A stretch of 30,436 bases of DNA from CAZHGD01 sp964531735 (lineage in GTDB: Bacteria; Armatimonadota; UBA10988), in the NCBI GenBank assembly GCA_964531735.1, contig CAZHGD010000084.1:1-30436 (forward strand). The letters are read 5' to 3'. The notes under the pieces are model-generated. The model was not told the origin of the DNA. It saw only the letters and a list, made by a program, of their open reading frames with translations, and did not search any database. Both the position numbers and the translations under genes were made by a program. Shown here piece by piece: positions 23,571-30,436 of the stretch (position 1 is the first letter of the stretch; each line of letters begins with the position of its first letter).

Positions 23571-24440
23571 TCACGCACCCAGCGCCGCCTGCACCAGCGC
23601 GGGGATCTCCTGCACCGTGTCGGGCACCGGCACGCCGGCGGCGGCCAGGGCTTCCACCTTGCTGGCCGCCGTGCCCAACCCACCGCTGACGATGGCGCCG
23701 GCGTGGCCCATGCGCTTGCCCTCGGGTGCGCTGCGGCCGCTGATGAACCCGACCACCGGCTTGGTCATCTGCGCGATCACCGCCGCGGCGGCTTCCTCGT
23801 CGTTGCCGCCGATCTCGCCGATCAGGACCACCGCCTGGGTGCGCGGGTCGGCCTCGAACAGCGGCAGGACGTCGGCGAACCGCGTGCCGAGCACCGGGTC
23901 GCCGCCGATCCCGACGATGGTGCTGAGACCCAGGCCGGCGCGGGTCAGCGCGTCGGCGCTCTCATAGGTCAGCGTGCCGCTGCGCGAGACCATGCCGACC
24001 GGGCCGGGCGTGGCGATGTGGCCGGGAATGATGCCGATCTTGCAGGCGCCCGGCGTCAGCAGGCCGGGACAGTTCGGGCCAACCAAGCGGGTGCCCTTGG
24101 TCCGCACGTAGGCGCAGGCGCGGATCATGTCGGCGGTCGGGATGCCCTCGGTGATGCAGACCACCAGCGGCACGCCGGCGTCGGCCGCCTCGCAGATGGC
24201 CGCCGCGGCAAACGCCGCCGGCACGAAGATGACCGAGGCGTCGGCGCCCGTGGCCGACACCGCCTGCGCCACCGTGTCGAACACCGGCACGCCGAGATGG
24301 GCGGTGCCGCCCTTGCCCGGCGTGACGCCGCCCACCACCGCGGTGCCGTAGGCCAGCATCTGCTCGGTGTGAAAAGTGCCTTCGCGGCCGGTCAGGCCTT
24401 GCACCAGGACTCGGGTGTCCGCGTCGATCAGGATGCTCAT
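23571..24440 (-). CDS. sucD: Succinyl-CoA synthetase (ligase) alpha subunit
   Basis: The 289-residue product has the usual SucD length. It contains the CoA-binding start VLVQGLTGREGTFHTEQM, GPNCPGLLTPG, the strand VGMVSRSGTLTYE, GGDPVLGTRFADVLPLF, and the phospho-histidine loop GHAGAIVSGG. With the beta subunit it interconverts succinyl-CoA and succinate with nucleotide phosphorylation in the TCA cycle. ATG at 24440 is chosen because the domain starts there (MSILIDADTRVLVQG); the longer frame adds a non-conserved tail. Unusually, sucC is not adjacent: upstream is the divergent der and downstream an unrelated glycosidase. Its promoter is at 24476-24504. Confidence 0.93.
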   Translation of the reverse strand: MSILIDADTRVLVQGLTGREGTFHTEQMLAYGTAVVGGVTPGKGGTAHLGVPVFDTVAQAVSATGADASVIFVPAAFAAAAICEAADAGVPLVVCITEGIPTADMIRACAYVRTKGTRLVGPNCPGLLTPGACKIGIIPGHIATPGPVGMVSRSGTLTYESADALTRAGLGLSTIVGIGGDPVLGTRFADVLPLFEADPRTQAVVLIGEIGGNDEEAAAAVIAQMTKPVVGFISGRSAPEGKRMGHAGAIVSGGLGTAASKVEALAAAGVPVPDTVQEIPALVQAALGA

Positions 24441-24475
24441 CTGCCGTCCCCGGCCGTCCGGCTCGGTCCGCAAGC

Positions 24476-24504
24476 ATCTTGGCGCCGGGTACAAGGTGTG
24501 TCAA
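24476..24504 (-). promoter_or_regulatory. Sigma70-type promoter for sucD
   Basis: On the minus strand a perfect TTGACA is followed after 17 bases by CAAGAT. Transcription would start near 24469, about 29 bases before the ATG. The element lies back-to-back with the der promoter, with only 31 bases between their -35 hexamers. Confidence 0.6.
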
Positions 24505-24535
24505 TCAGCGTGACCTGCCCGCCACTCTTGCCGCC

Positions 24536-24564
24536 TTGACGCCTGCCGCGCACCGGTCTAAGAT
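24536..24564 (+). promoter_or_regulatory. Sigma70-type promoter for der, suggesting a leaderless transcript
   Basis: TTGACG and TAAGAT are separated by 17 bases. The usual initiation distance of about seven bases after the -10 places the first transcribed base at or next to the A of the der ATG (24571). No proper Shine-Dalgarno sequence is present before that ATG. Confidence 0.7.
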
Positions 24565-24570
24565 CAGGCA

Positions 24571-26019
24571 ATGAACCGCCAGATGGTGGTCGCCGTGATC
24601 GGGCGACCCAATGTCGGCAAGTCGACGCTCTTCAACCGTCTCACCCGCTCCCGCCAAGCCGTCGTGGATGACACCCCCGGGGTCACTCGCGACCGGTTGT
24701 ACGGAGAGGGCGACGCGTTCGGCCGGCCGTTTACCTTGATCGATACCAGCGGGCTCGACGCGCTGTTCAAAGACGACATCAGCGCCTCAGCCCAAGCCCA
24801 GACCGAGTTGGCCATTGAAGAGGCCGACATCATCGTCTTCATGCTCGACGGCGCGGAAGGCGTCAACCGCGTCGACCAGGAGATTGCCGACCGCCTGCAC
24901 CGCTGCGAGAAGCCGGTGCTGCTGGTGGCCAACAAGCTGGAGAGCCTCGGCAAGAGCAGCCTCGACGGCGTCTGGGACCTGCGCCTCGGCGAGGCGCTGC
25001 CCATCTCGGCCGTCCACGGCACGCAGGTGGGTGACTTGCTCGAGCGGCTGCACGACCTGCTGCCCGAGCCCGAAGAGGAGCCCGCCGAAGCGGACGACGA
25101 GGTCATCCGCGTGGCGGTGGTCGGGCGGCCGAACGTCGGCAAGTCGTCGCTGGTCAACGCCATTCTCGGCGAAGAGCGCAGCATCGTCTCCGACATTGCC
25201 GGCACCACCCGCGACGCCATCGACACGCCGTTCAGCCGCGACGGCCAGGAGTTCGTCCTGGTCGACACGGCGGGCATCCGCCGCCAGGCCAAGGTCAAGG
25301 AGGCGCTCGAGTACTACACCGTGCTGCGGTCGATGGAGGCCATCGAGCGCAGTGACGTGACGGTGCTCTGCCTGGACGCGCCCGACGGCGCCACCGCCCA
25401 GGACAAGCGCATCGCCGGCATGGCCGACGAGAAGGGCCGCGGCCTGGTCGTGGTGGTCAACAAGTGGGATCTGCTCCAGAAGTGGATTCACGACCGCGAC
25501 GGCAGCGGGATCGAGCCGTCCGAGATTGTCGAGCGGCGCATGTTGCGCGCCAACCCGCGCACCGTCGGCCGCGAGTATGCCGCCATGCTGCGGCATGAGC
25601 TGCAGTTCGCGCCCTATGCGCCCATCATCCTGACCACCGCCATCAACGCCACCGGCGTGGACAAGGTGCTCAGCGAGACGGTGCTGGTGGCCGAGCACCA
25701 CGCGTTCCGCGTGCCGACGCCCGAGCTGAACCGGGTGGTGCGCGAGCTGGTCGACAAGCGGCAACCGTCGCACCGCGGGCACAAGCTCAAAGTGCTCTAC
25801 GCCACGCAGGTGCGCGTCAAGCCGCCGACGTTCGTGTTCTTCGTCAACGATCCGGAGCTGGTGCACTTCTCGTTCGAGCGCTACCTGGAGAACCGCTTGC
25901 GGGCGGCGTACAACTTCGAGGGAACGCCGATCCGGCTACTCTGGCGGGCTCGCCGCGAGGAGGAGGACTCCAAGCCTCCGCGGCGGAGCAGCCCGCGCGG
26001 GACGAAGCGGACCCGCTGA
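24571..26019 (+). CDS. der: GTPase Der (EngA), ribosome assembly
   Basis: The 482-residue protein has the Der layout of two GTPase domains and a C-terminal KH-like domain. Domain 1 has G1 GRPNVGKST (residues 11-19), DTPGVTRD, and G3 DTSG. Domain 2 has GRPNVGKSSLVN (~185), AGTTRDAIDTP, DTAGIRRQAKV and G4 NKWD. The end (KVLYATQVRVKPPTFVFFVND, YLENRLR, GTPIRL) is the KH-like part. Der acts in maturation of the large ribosomal subunit. G4 of domain 1 is NKLE (residues 121-124) rather than NKxD, and domain 2 has an insertion of roughly 20 residues after NKWD and TTA where SA is usual at G5. The start is ATG 24571, apparently at the transcript's 5' end. Confidence 0.95.
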   Translation: MNRQMVVAVIGRPNVGKSTLFNRLTRSRQAVVDDTPGVTRDRLYGEGDAFGRPFTLIDTSGLDALFKDDISASAQAQTELAIEEADIIVFMLDGAEGVNRVDQEIADRLHRCEKPVLLVANKLESLGKSSLDGVWDLRLGEALPISAVHGTQVGDLLERLHDLLPEPEEEPAEADDEVIRVAVVGRPNVGKSSLVNAILGEERSIVSDIAGTTRDAIDTPFSRDGQEFVLVDTAGIRRQAKVKEALEYYTVLRSMEAIERSDVTVLCLDAPDGATAQDKRIAGMADEKGRGLVVVVNKWDLLQKWIHDRDGSGIEPSEIVERRMLRANPRTVGREYAAMLRHELQFAPYAPIILTTAINATGVDKVLSETVLVAEHHAFRVPTPELNRVVRELVDKRQPSHRGHKLKVLYATQVRVKPPTFVFFVNDPELVHFSFERYLENRLRAAYNFEGTPIRLLWRARREEEDSKPPRRSSPRGTKRTR

Positions 26020-26030
26020 GGTGAACGCGC

Positions 26031-27545
26031 ATGCGCCTGAAACGGGCTGTCGCGGTGCTGCTGGTGGCGGCGCTGGTGGGCGTCGGCGTGGTCATGGCGC
26101 GAGGTAGCCTCGCCCGCCGCGCCACGGCCGCCCCGGCCGCGCGGACCGTCAAGGCCGGCGAGTCGTGGTATGGCGCCTACCTGGCCGGCCGCAAGATCGG
26201 CTACATGAGCGAAGCCGTGCGACCGGTGGAGCGCGATGGCCAATCGCGCCTGGAGTACGTCAGCCGCAACTATGCCGCGCTCGACGTGCTCGGCCAGCGC
26301 ATGGAGCAGGTGACCGCCTGGGTGACCCTCTGCGACCTCGACTTCGCGCCGCTCGACATGCAGTTCACGCTCCAGAGCGGCGGTCGCGACTCCGCGGTCA
26401 CGGCGAAGTTCCTGCCCGACCGCATCGAGTGCACCAAGACCAGCGGGGCCAACACCACGCAACAGACCGTGCCGATTCCGGCCGGCGTCAAGCTGCTCGT
26501 CGACGGCCAGGCGCTGCTCAGCCAGCGGCAGCTCAAGGAAGGCGAGTCGCTGACCATCCACCAGTTCAACCCGATCACGCTCGACATCGACGCCTGCAAG
26601 CTGACCGCCCTCCGCCGCGAGCCGCTGGCCGTGCCTGGCCGCACGCTCGATGTGCTGGTGGTCAAGATGGAATCGCCGATGGTCCAGGCCGAAGCCTGGG
26701 TGGACGGCGACGGCCAGCTCCACAAGCTGACCTCCAGCATGATGCAGGCCAGCCTCGAGTTCCGCCGCGAGGACAAGGACACCGCGACCAGCGGCATCGA
26801 CAGCCAGGGCCCGCGGGTCGACCTGGTGGTGGCCACCTCCATCCGGCCCGACCGGCCCATCGACAACGCCGCGCAGTGCCGGCGCCTGGCGCTGAAGGTC
26901 AAGGGCCTGGAGCGACTCAAGGGCGTGCCCACCGACGACGGGCAGAAGTTGTCGCCGCTGGACGACGGCCGCCAACGCCTGACCGTCACCGGCCGCAGCC
27001 TGCCCGAGTCGTCCCAACTCAAGCTGCCGCTGGCGGCCAGACCCGAGTTGGCGCCGTTCCTGGCGCCGAGCCCGTATGTCGAGTCGGACCACCCCGAGAT
27101 GAAGGCCAAGGCCGCCGAGGTGGTTGGCGACGAGCGCGACCCGGCGGTGGCCGCGGGCAAGCTGCACGACTTCGTGCATCAGCACATTCGGTGGCAGTCG
27201 AACATCGGCCTGTTCCGCTCGGGGCTCGAGATCCTCCGCGATCCAGCCGGCGTCTGCCGCGACGCCGCGGCGCTCTACACCGCGCTCGCCCGCGCCGCGG
27301 GCCTGCCGACACGCGTCTGCGCCGGGCTGGTGTATGTCAACGGCGCGTTCATGGGCCATGCCTGGGCCGAGACCTGGTGCGGGCAGTGGCTGCCGGTCGA
27401 TGCCACGCGGCCCGGCCGGTTCGTCGATGCCACGCACCTGAAGCTGGCCCAGGGCGCCAAGTACACGGCGGTCTTCGAGATGCTGCCCGCCTTGGGCGCC
27501 TTGAGCATCGAAGTCGAAGAGGCCATTGCGGAGACGCCCCGGTGA
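26031..27545 (+). CDS. Exported transglutaminase-like (papain-fold) protein
   Basis: The 504-residue protein has an N-terminal signal peptide or anchor (LKRAVAVLLVAALVGVGVVMA), then about 350 residues of largely beta-rich sequence without a recognised family. A C-terminal transglutaminase core follows, with Cys near residue 407 (AGVCRDAAALYTALARAAG), His near 442 (GHAWAE) and Asp near 457 (LPVDAT). These are in the Cys-His-Asp order of bacterial transglutaminase-like proteins, many of which act as proteases or protein-modifying enzymes at the cell envelope. The ATG at 26031 has a GAGGTG site and lies 11 bases after der. Its TGA overlaps the plsY GTG, so it is in the der-plsY-bshB1 operon. The substrate is unknown. 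Confidence 0.87.
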   Translation: MRLKRAVAVLLVAALVGVGVVMARGSLARRATAAPAARTVKAGESWYGAYLAGRKIGYMSEAVRPVERDGQSRLEYVSRNYAALDVLGQRMEQVTAWVTLCDLDFAPLDMQFTLQSGGRDSAVTAKFLPDRIECTKTSGANTTQQTVPIPAGVKLLVDGQALLSQRQLKEGESLTIHQFNPITLDIDACKLTALRREPLAVPGRTLDVLVVKMESPMVQAEAWVDGDGQLHKLTSSMMQASLEFRREDKDTATSGIDSQGPRVDLVVATSIRPDRPIDNAAQCRRLALKVKGLERLKGVPTDDGQKLSPLDDGRQRLTVTGRSLPESSQLKLPLAARPELAPFLAPSPYVESDHPEMKAKAAEVVGDERDPAVAAGKLHDFVHQHIRWQSNIGLFRSGLEILRDPAGVCRDAAALYTALARAAGLPTRVCAGLVYVNGAFMGHAWAETWCGQWLPVDATRPGRFVDATHLKLAQGAKYTAVFEMLPALGALSIEVEEAIAETPR

Positions 27546-28171
27546 GCTACGCTCTGATTGCGCTCGGCTACCTGCTCGGCAGTCTGCCCATCGGCTGGCT
27601 GGTTGGTCGCTGCCACGGCATCGACATCATGGCGGTGGGCAGCGGCAACACCGGCGCCACCAACGTCTGGCGGTCGTGTGGCGCCAAGGCCGGCGCCTTG
27701 GTCATGGCGCTCGACATCGGCAAAGGCTACTTGCCGACGCTCGTGGCGGTGCGGCTGGCACCGGAGCAATCGGGCCTCCACGTGGCCGTGGCCGCCGCGG
27801 CCATCCTCGGCCACAGTCTCTGTATCTGGCTCGGCTTCCGCGGCGGCAAGGGCGTCGCCACGGCCTGCGGCGCCGTGATCGCGCTCGATCCGCTCGCCGC
27901 GGCCGTCGGCCTGGCCACCTTCTTCGGCGTCATCGCGCTGACCCGCTATGTGTCGCTCGGCTCGCTGACCTCGAGTGTCGCCTTGGCGGCGGTGGTCTCC
28001 TGCCACCACAAGCCGACCATCTACCTGGTCGTCGTCTGGCTGGCGGTGGCCTGGATCTGGTTCCGTCACCGCGGCAACATCGTCCGCCTGTGGCGCGGCG
28101 AGGAGCACCAGTTCGTCGCCCGCGGCGGCAACGTGCCGGCGCCGAGCGAGCCACCGGAGCCGGCAGCGTGA
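27542..28171 (+). CDS. plsY: Glycerol-3-phosphate acyltransferase PlsY
   Basis: The 209-residue protein is an inner-membrane enzyme with several hydrophobic helices. It carries the PlsY signatures GYLLGSLPIGWLVG, GSGNTGATNVWR, and GHSLCIWLGFRGGKGVAT. It acylates glycerol-3-phosphate with acyl-phosphate to make lysophosphatidic acid, the first step of phospholipid synthesis; the acyl-phosphate partner PlsX is not in the window. The gene starts at GTG 27542, whose bases overlap the previous TGA as GTGA, and ends with another GTGA shared with bshB1. Only a reading frame beginning inside the upstream gene is longer, and the family motifs start at the chosen GTG. The C-terminal ~25 residues are an additional polar tail. 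Confidence 0.93.
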   Translation: MSYALIALGYLLGSLPIGWLVGRCHGIDIMAVGSGNTGATNVWRSCGAKAGALVMALDIGKGYLPTLVAVRLAPEQSGLHVAVAAAAILGHSLCIWLGFRGGKGVATACGAVIALDPLAAAVGLATFFGVIALTRYVSLGSLTSSVALAAVVSCHHKPTIYLVVVWLAVAWIWFRHRGNIVRLWRGEEHQFVARGGNVPAPSEPPEPAA

Positions 28172-28884
28172 GCGACGCCCCGAAGCTGAGCGTGCTGGCT
28201 TTCGGCGCGCACCCCGATGACATCGAGCTGGGCTGCGGCGGCCTGCTGGCGCTCTGTGCCCGTCGCGGCCAGACGGCCGGCGCGGTGGACCTGACCCGCG
28301 GCGAAGGCTCCTCGCGTGGCACCGTCGAGGAGCGCCGGGCCGAGGCCGCCGAGGCCGCCGACATTCTCGGCCTCGCCGCGCGCGAGAACCTCGGTCTGCC
28401 CGACCTGCACCTGGCCGACACGCAGGCCAACCGCGAACTGGTGGCCGACACCATTCGCAAGTACCGCGCCGACCTGGTGCTGGCGCCGTCCCCGCAGGAC
28501 CGCCACCCGGATCATGCCGCGGCCAGCGCTTTCATCACCGCCGGCGCCTTCTTCGCACGGCTGCCCCGCATCGTCACCGACCACGCGCCCCACTCGCCGG
28601 TCGCGGTCCTCTACTACCTCATCCACGAGCACCTCGAGCCGAGTTTCATCGTGGACATCAGCGACGTCTGGGAGCAGAAGCGCCAGGCCGTGGCCGCCTA
28701 TCGCTCGCAGTTCGACCAACCCATGCCCGACGGCTACCGCTTCGTCGGCACCGCCGACTACCACGCGGCGACCGCGGCCCGGGCCGGCTTCTGGGGCGCG
28801 CAGATTCAGGTCGCCCAAGGCGAGGCCTACCGCGCCGCGCGCCCCATGCGTCTGGACGACCCGGTCGGCGTGTTGGTCGGCTGA
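28168..28884 (+). CDS. bshB1: Bacillithiol biosynthesis deacetylase BshB1 (PIG-L/LmbE family)
   Basis: The 238-residue product has the canonical zinc motif AHPDD (His15, Asp17, Asp18) in AFGAHPDDIELGCGG, followed by VDLTRGEGSSRGT, REAE-like helices, ENLGLPD, and HPDH with the third ligand. The VDLTRGE and ENLGLPD blocks are characteristic of BshB1. It would deacetylate GlcNAc-malate to GlcN-malate in bacillithiol synthesis, so the host likely uses bacillithiol as its low-molecular-weight thiol. bshA and bshC are not in the window. The start is GTG 28168 with a GTGA overlap with plsY. This intact motif contrasts with the HAAD motif of the other PIG-L-like protein near the left end. Confidence 0.9.
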   Translation: MSDAPKLSVLAFGAHPDDIELGCGGLLALCARRGQTAGAVDLTRGEGSSRGTVEERRAEAAEAADILGLAARENLGLPDLHLADTQANRELVADTIRKYRADLVLAPSPQDRHPDHAAASAFITAGAFFARLPRIVTDHAPHSPVAVLYYLIHEHLEPSFIVDISDVWEQKRQAVAAYRSQFDQPMPDGYRFVGTADYHAATAARAGFWGAQIQVAQGEAYRAARPMRLDDPVGVLVG

Positions 28885-29057
28885 GCCACCGGACGAACTG
28901 CTGGCAGACCACCGCTTACGAATTCTGTGCGGGTAGCTTCCGCATCGGGTTTGTGCTAGGCTCTGCTGCCGTGACACGGCCGGCGCACCGTGACGACCGC
29001 ACGGAGAGCCTTGGCTCGCCGGCAGCGCGCAGGAGCCGTGCAAGGCGGAGGAAGTTG
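28885..29057 (+). other. Intergenic leader upstream of the pseudopilin gene
   Basis: This 173-base gap holds a possible extended -10 element (TGC-TAGGCT ending at 28962) without a good -35. Further on are a CCGTGAC direct repeat (28969-28975 and 28988-28994) with an overlapping CACGG/CCGTG inverted repeat, and a GAGCC-TT-GGCTC palindrome at 29006-29017. Any of these could be regulatory. No known riboswitch is recognised. Confidence 0.3.
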
Positions 29058-29705
29058 ATGCGGAGACGGTGTGGGTTCACGCTGATCGAGCTGCTGGTGG
29101 TGATCGCCATAATTGCCATCCTGGCGGCGATCCTGTTCCCGGTGTTCGCCAAGGCGCGCGAGAAGGCGCGCCAGTCCAACTGCAGCAGCAACGTCAAGCA
29201 GATGATGCTGGCCAGCATGCAGTACGTCCAGGACTTCGACGAAAAGGTGTTTGTGGATCACTCGCGCGACGCCAACCGCCTGGGCTGGATGGACTTCATC
29301 ACGCCGTACATGAAGAGCGTCCAGATCATGTACTGCCCCAGCCAGTCGCATGCGAGCAACCCGCCGCAGACCTCCACCTGCAGCGGCGGCACGGGGTGCT
29401 GGGCCGGCGTGCGCCTGATCGACTACAACCCCATCAACTGCCTGTTCCGGCAGTCCATCGCGCAAATGGCCGCGCCGGCGAACCAGTTGTTCATGATGGA
29501 GAATTGGCGCCAGTGTCAGTGCGTGACCATCTGCGGCGGCGGCGGCACGCCGGGCACCTTCACCGCCGACGCCGGCTCCTGGTCTTCGCTGCAGTTCAAG
29601 CACAACGAGGGCATGAACGGCGGCTATGCCGATGGCCATGTCAAGTGGCAAGGCCAGAACCGTGGGCCCACGTGGTGGACCAACGAGGCGTTTGGTCGCA
29701 ACTGA
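29058..29705 (+). CDS. Type II secretion/type IV pilus-like pseudopilin with H-X9-DG motif
   Basis: The 215-residue protein has a prepilin leader MRRRCG followed by the cleavage/methylation segment FTLIELLVVIAIIAILAAIL. The helix continues into LFPVFAKAREKARQ, typical of Armatimonadota-like pseudopilins. At the end, HNEGMNGGYADGHVKW contains His, nine residues, then Asp-Gly, the H-X9-DG motif used in DUF1559-type proteins. After leader cleavage by a prepilin peptidase it would sit in the inner membrane with its globular part outside. The globular part is rich in Cys (eight after the leader), suggesting disulphides. ATG at 29058 has GGAGGAAG upstream; upstream extension in frame is not conserved. 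Partners of the secretion machine are not in the window. Confidence 0.9.
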   Translation: MRRRCGFTLIELLVVIAIIAILAAILFPVFAKAREKARQSNCSSNVKQMMLASMQYVQDFDEKVFVDHSRDANRLGWMDFITPYMKSVQIMYCPSQSHASNPPQTSTCSGGTGCWAGVRLIDYNPINCLFRQSIAQMAAPANQLFMMENWRQCQCVTICGGGGTPGTFTADAGSWSSLQFKHNEGMNGGYADGHVKWQGQNRGPTWWTNEAFGRN

Positions 29706-29712
29706 GCTGACC

Positions 29713-29743
29713 GGCCCGGGCGGCGGTTGCACCCGCCCGGGCC
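29713..29743 (+). terminator. Strong GC-rich hairpin after the pseudopilin gene
   Basis: An 11-pair perfect stem (arms 29713-29723 and 29733-29743) with a nine-base loop begins eight bases after the pseudopilin stop. It lacks a U-run but is the strongest terminator-like structure in the window. A promoter for the following gene lies directly after it. Confidence 0.5.
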
Positions 29744-29748
29744 CACGC

Positions 29749-29777
29749 TGGCCGTCTCCGAGCCGATGGCCTATCAT
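29749..29777 (+). promoter_or_regulatory. Candidate promoter of the fucosidase gene
   Basis: A -10 hexamer TATCAT (29772-29777) is preceded, after 17 bases, by TGGCCG. The -10 matches the consensus at five of six positions; the -35 is weak. Transcription would begin near 29784, just before the GAGAGG ribosome site, which supports a start at 29799. Confidence 0.4.
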
Positions 29778-29798
29778 GCCCGCCGAGAGGTGCGTGAC

Positions 29799-30436
29799 AT
29801 GCAGCGGTTCGGCGATCGGCGCGACTGGTTCTTCGAGCGGCGGTTCGGGTTGTTCATCCACTGGGGGCTGTACGCCATTCCCGGTTGGCATGAGCAACAC
29901 GAGTGGCGCGGCCGCCTCGATCCGGCCGACTACGTCAAGCTCGCGGCCGAGTGGAACCCGGTGCGCTTCGATCCCGATGCCTGGCTGGACCTGGCCGCAC
30001 AGGCCGGCATGCAGTATGTGGTGCTGACCACCAAGCACCATGACGGCTTCTGCTTGTGGGACACCCGGCAGACCGCCTTCAACACCATGAACACGCCCTA
30101 CGGCCGCGACCTCGTGGCGCAGTTGGCCGACGCCTGCCACCGCCGCGGCGTGCCGCTCGGGCTCTACTACTCCTGCGCCGACTGGCATCAGCCGCACTAC
30201 CCCAACCAGGGCCGCCACCACGAGCTGCCCGGACCGAAGCCGGGCGATGAGCCGGACCTGCACCGCTATCTCGACTTCCTGCGCGAGCAGGTCCGCGAGC
30301 TGTGTACCCACTACGGCGAGATCGGCGCCTTTTGGTGGGACATGAACGTCGACGAGCACGTCGACCGCTCCATCAACGACCTGATCCGCGAGTTGCAGCC
30401 CGGCGCGGTGATCAACAACCGCGGCTACGACGAAGG
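29799..30436 (+). CDS. Alpha-L-fucosidase-like GH29 glycosidase (partial, runs off right edge)
   Basis: The visible ~212 residues match the GH29 N-terminal catalytic barrel: RRFGLFIHWGLYAIPGWHEQ, EWNPVRFDPDAW, YVVLTTKHHDGFCLWDT, LGLYYSCADWHQPHY and GAFWWDMNVDE, whose Asp falls where GH29 places the nucleophile. Family members release alpha-L-fucose from glycans by a retaining mechanism. No signal peptide is seen with either start, suggesting a cytosolic enzyme. ATG at 29799 is preferred because GAGAGG lies eight bases upstream and the predicted transcript starts near 29784; ATG 29766 would fall upstream of that. The C-terminal part and any carbohydrate-binding domains are outside the window. 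Confidence 0.9.
   Translation, partial: MQRFGDRRDWFFERRFGLFIHWGLYAIPGWHEQHEWRGRLDPADYVKLAAEWNPVRFDPDAWLDLAAQAGMQYVVLTTKHHDGFCLWDTRQTAFNTMNTPYGRDLVAQLADACHRRGVPLGLYYSCADWHQPHYPNQGRHHELPGPKPGDEPDLHRYLDFLREQVRELCTHYGEIGAFWWDMNVDEHVDRSINDLIRELQPGAVINNRGYDE

Noticed and set aside
23432..23683. Upstream extension of the secreted glycosidase frame into sucD
   Set aside because: The extension overlaps sucD on the same strand in another frame, has no motif, and would bury the signal peptide.
25881..27437. 518-codon minus-strand frame opposite der and the transglutaminase-like gene
   Set aside because: No ribosome site or motifs; the plus strand encodes recognised proteins.
28956..30359. 467-codon minus-strand frame across the pseudopilin and fucosidase
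   Set aside because: It is antisense to two well-recognised genes and to the intergenic hairpin; no motifs.

Overview
The window is a GC-rich bacterial chromosome segment densely packed with protein genes on both strands. No rRNA, tRNA, CRISPR array, transposase or phage gene is visible. The best taxonomic hint is the type II pseudopilin near the right end: its N-terminal helix runs into LFPVFAKAREKARQ and its C-terminus carries an H-X9-DG motif, a combination common in Armatimonadota and some neighbouring candidate phyla. With a likely bacillithiol gene (bshB1), several secreted glycoside hydrolases and many glycosyltransferases, this suggests a free-living, polysaccharide-processing member of Armatimonadota or a similar lineage. 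The assignment is inference.

Left part (1-7509). A 1246-codon multidomain glycosyltransferase (methyltransferase-like + GT2 + two GT4 modules) runs off the left edge on the minus strand. It is followed by an atypical PIG-L/LmbE-like protein. Divergent from that is a translationally coupled pair, an SDR oxidoreductase and a DMT/EamA exporter. The exporter overlaps tail-to-tail with a receiver-histidine kinase hybrid.

Middle (7620-23431). A secreted LamG/DUF6067-like glycosidase and a cytosolic GH106-like glycosidase are divergent. A well-formed sigma70-type promoter overlapping the stop codon of the GH106-like gene starts a five-gene glycan operon: UDP-glucuronate 4-epimerase, three GT4 glycosyltransferases (two of them tandem paralogues) and an AsnB-type amidotransferase. 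The gene set fits a surface glycan containing galacturonate, perhaps amidated to a uronamide. The operon's intercistronic gaps hold several perfect RNA hairpins. Convergent to it is a second large secreted glycosidase, with a TIM barrel between carbohydrate-binding domains.

Right part (23571-30436). A sucD without an adjacent sucC and the GTPase gene der fire from back-to-back promoters, and der looks leaderless. der is followed by a tight operon: an exported transglutaminase-like protein, plsY and bshB1, the last two joined by GTGA stop/start overlaps. Then come a cysteine-rich H-X9-DG pseudopilin, an 11-bp hairpin, and the 5' part of a GH29 alpha-L-fucosidase with its own promoter.

The theme is carbohydrate building and breaking: at least four glycosyltransferase genes and four glycosidases share 30 kb with a few housekeeping genes. 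I do not see a clearly new defence or mobile system. The most unusual items are the four-module glycosyltransferase, the LmbE-like protein lacking the canonical catalytic Asp, the NKLE motif in Der, the candidate uronamide operon and its intercistronic hairpins. Many long antisense reading frames are shadows of GC-rich genes.
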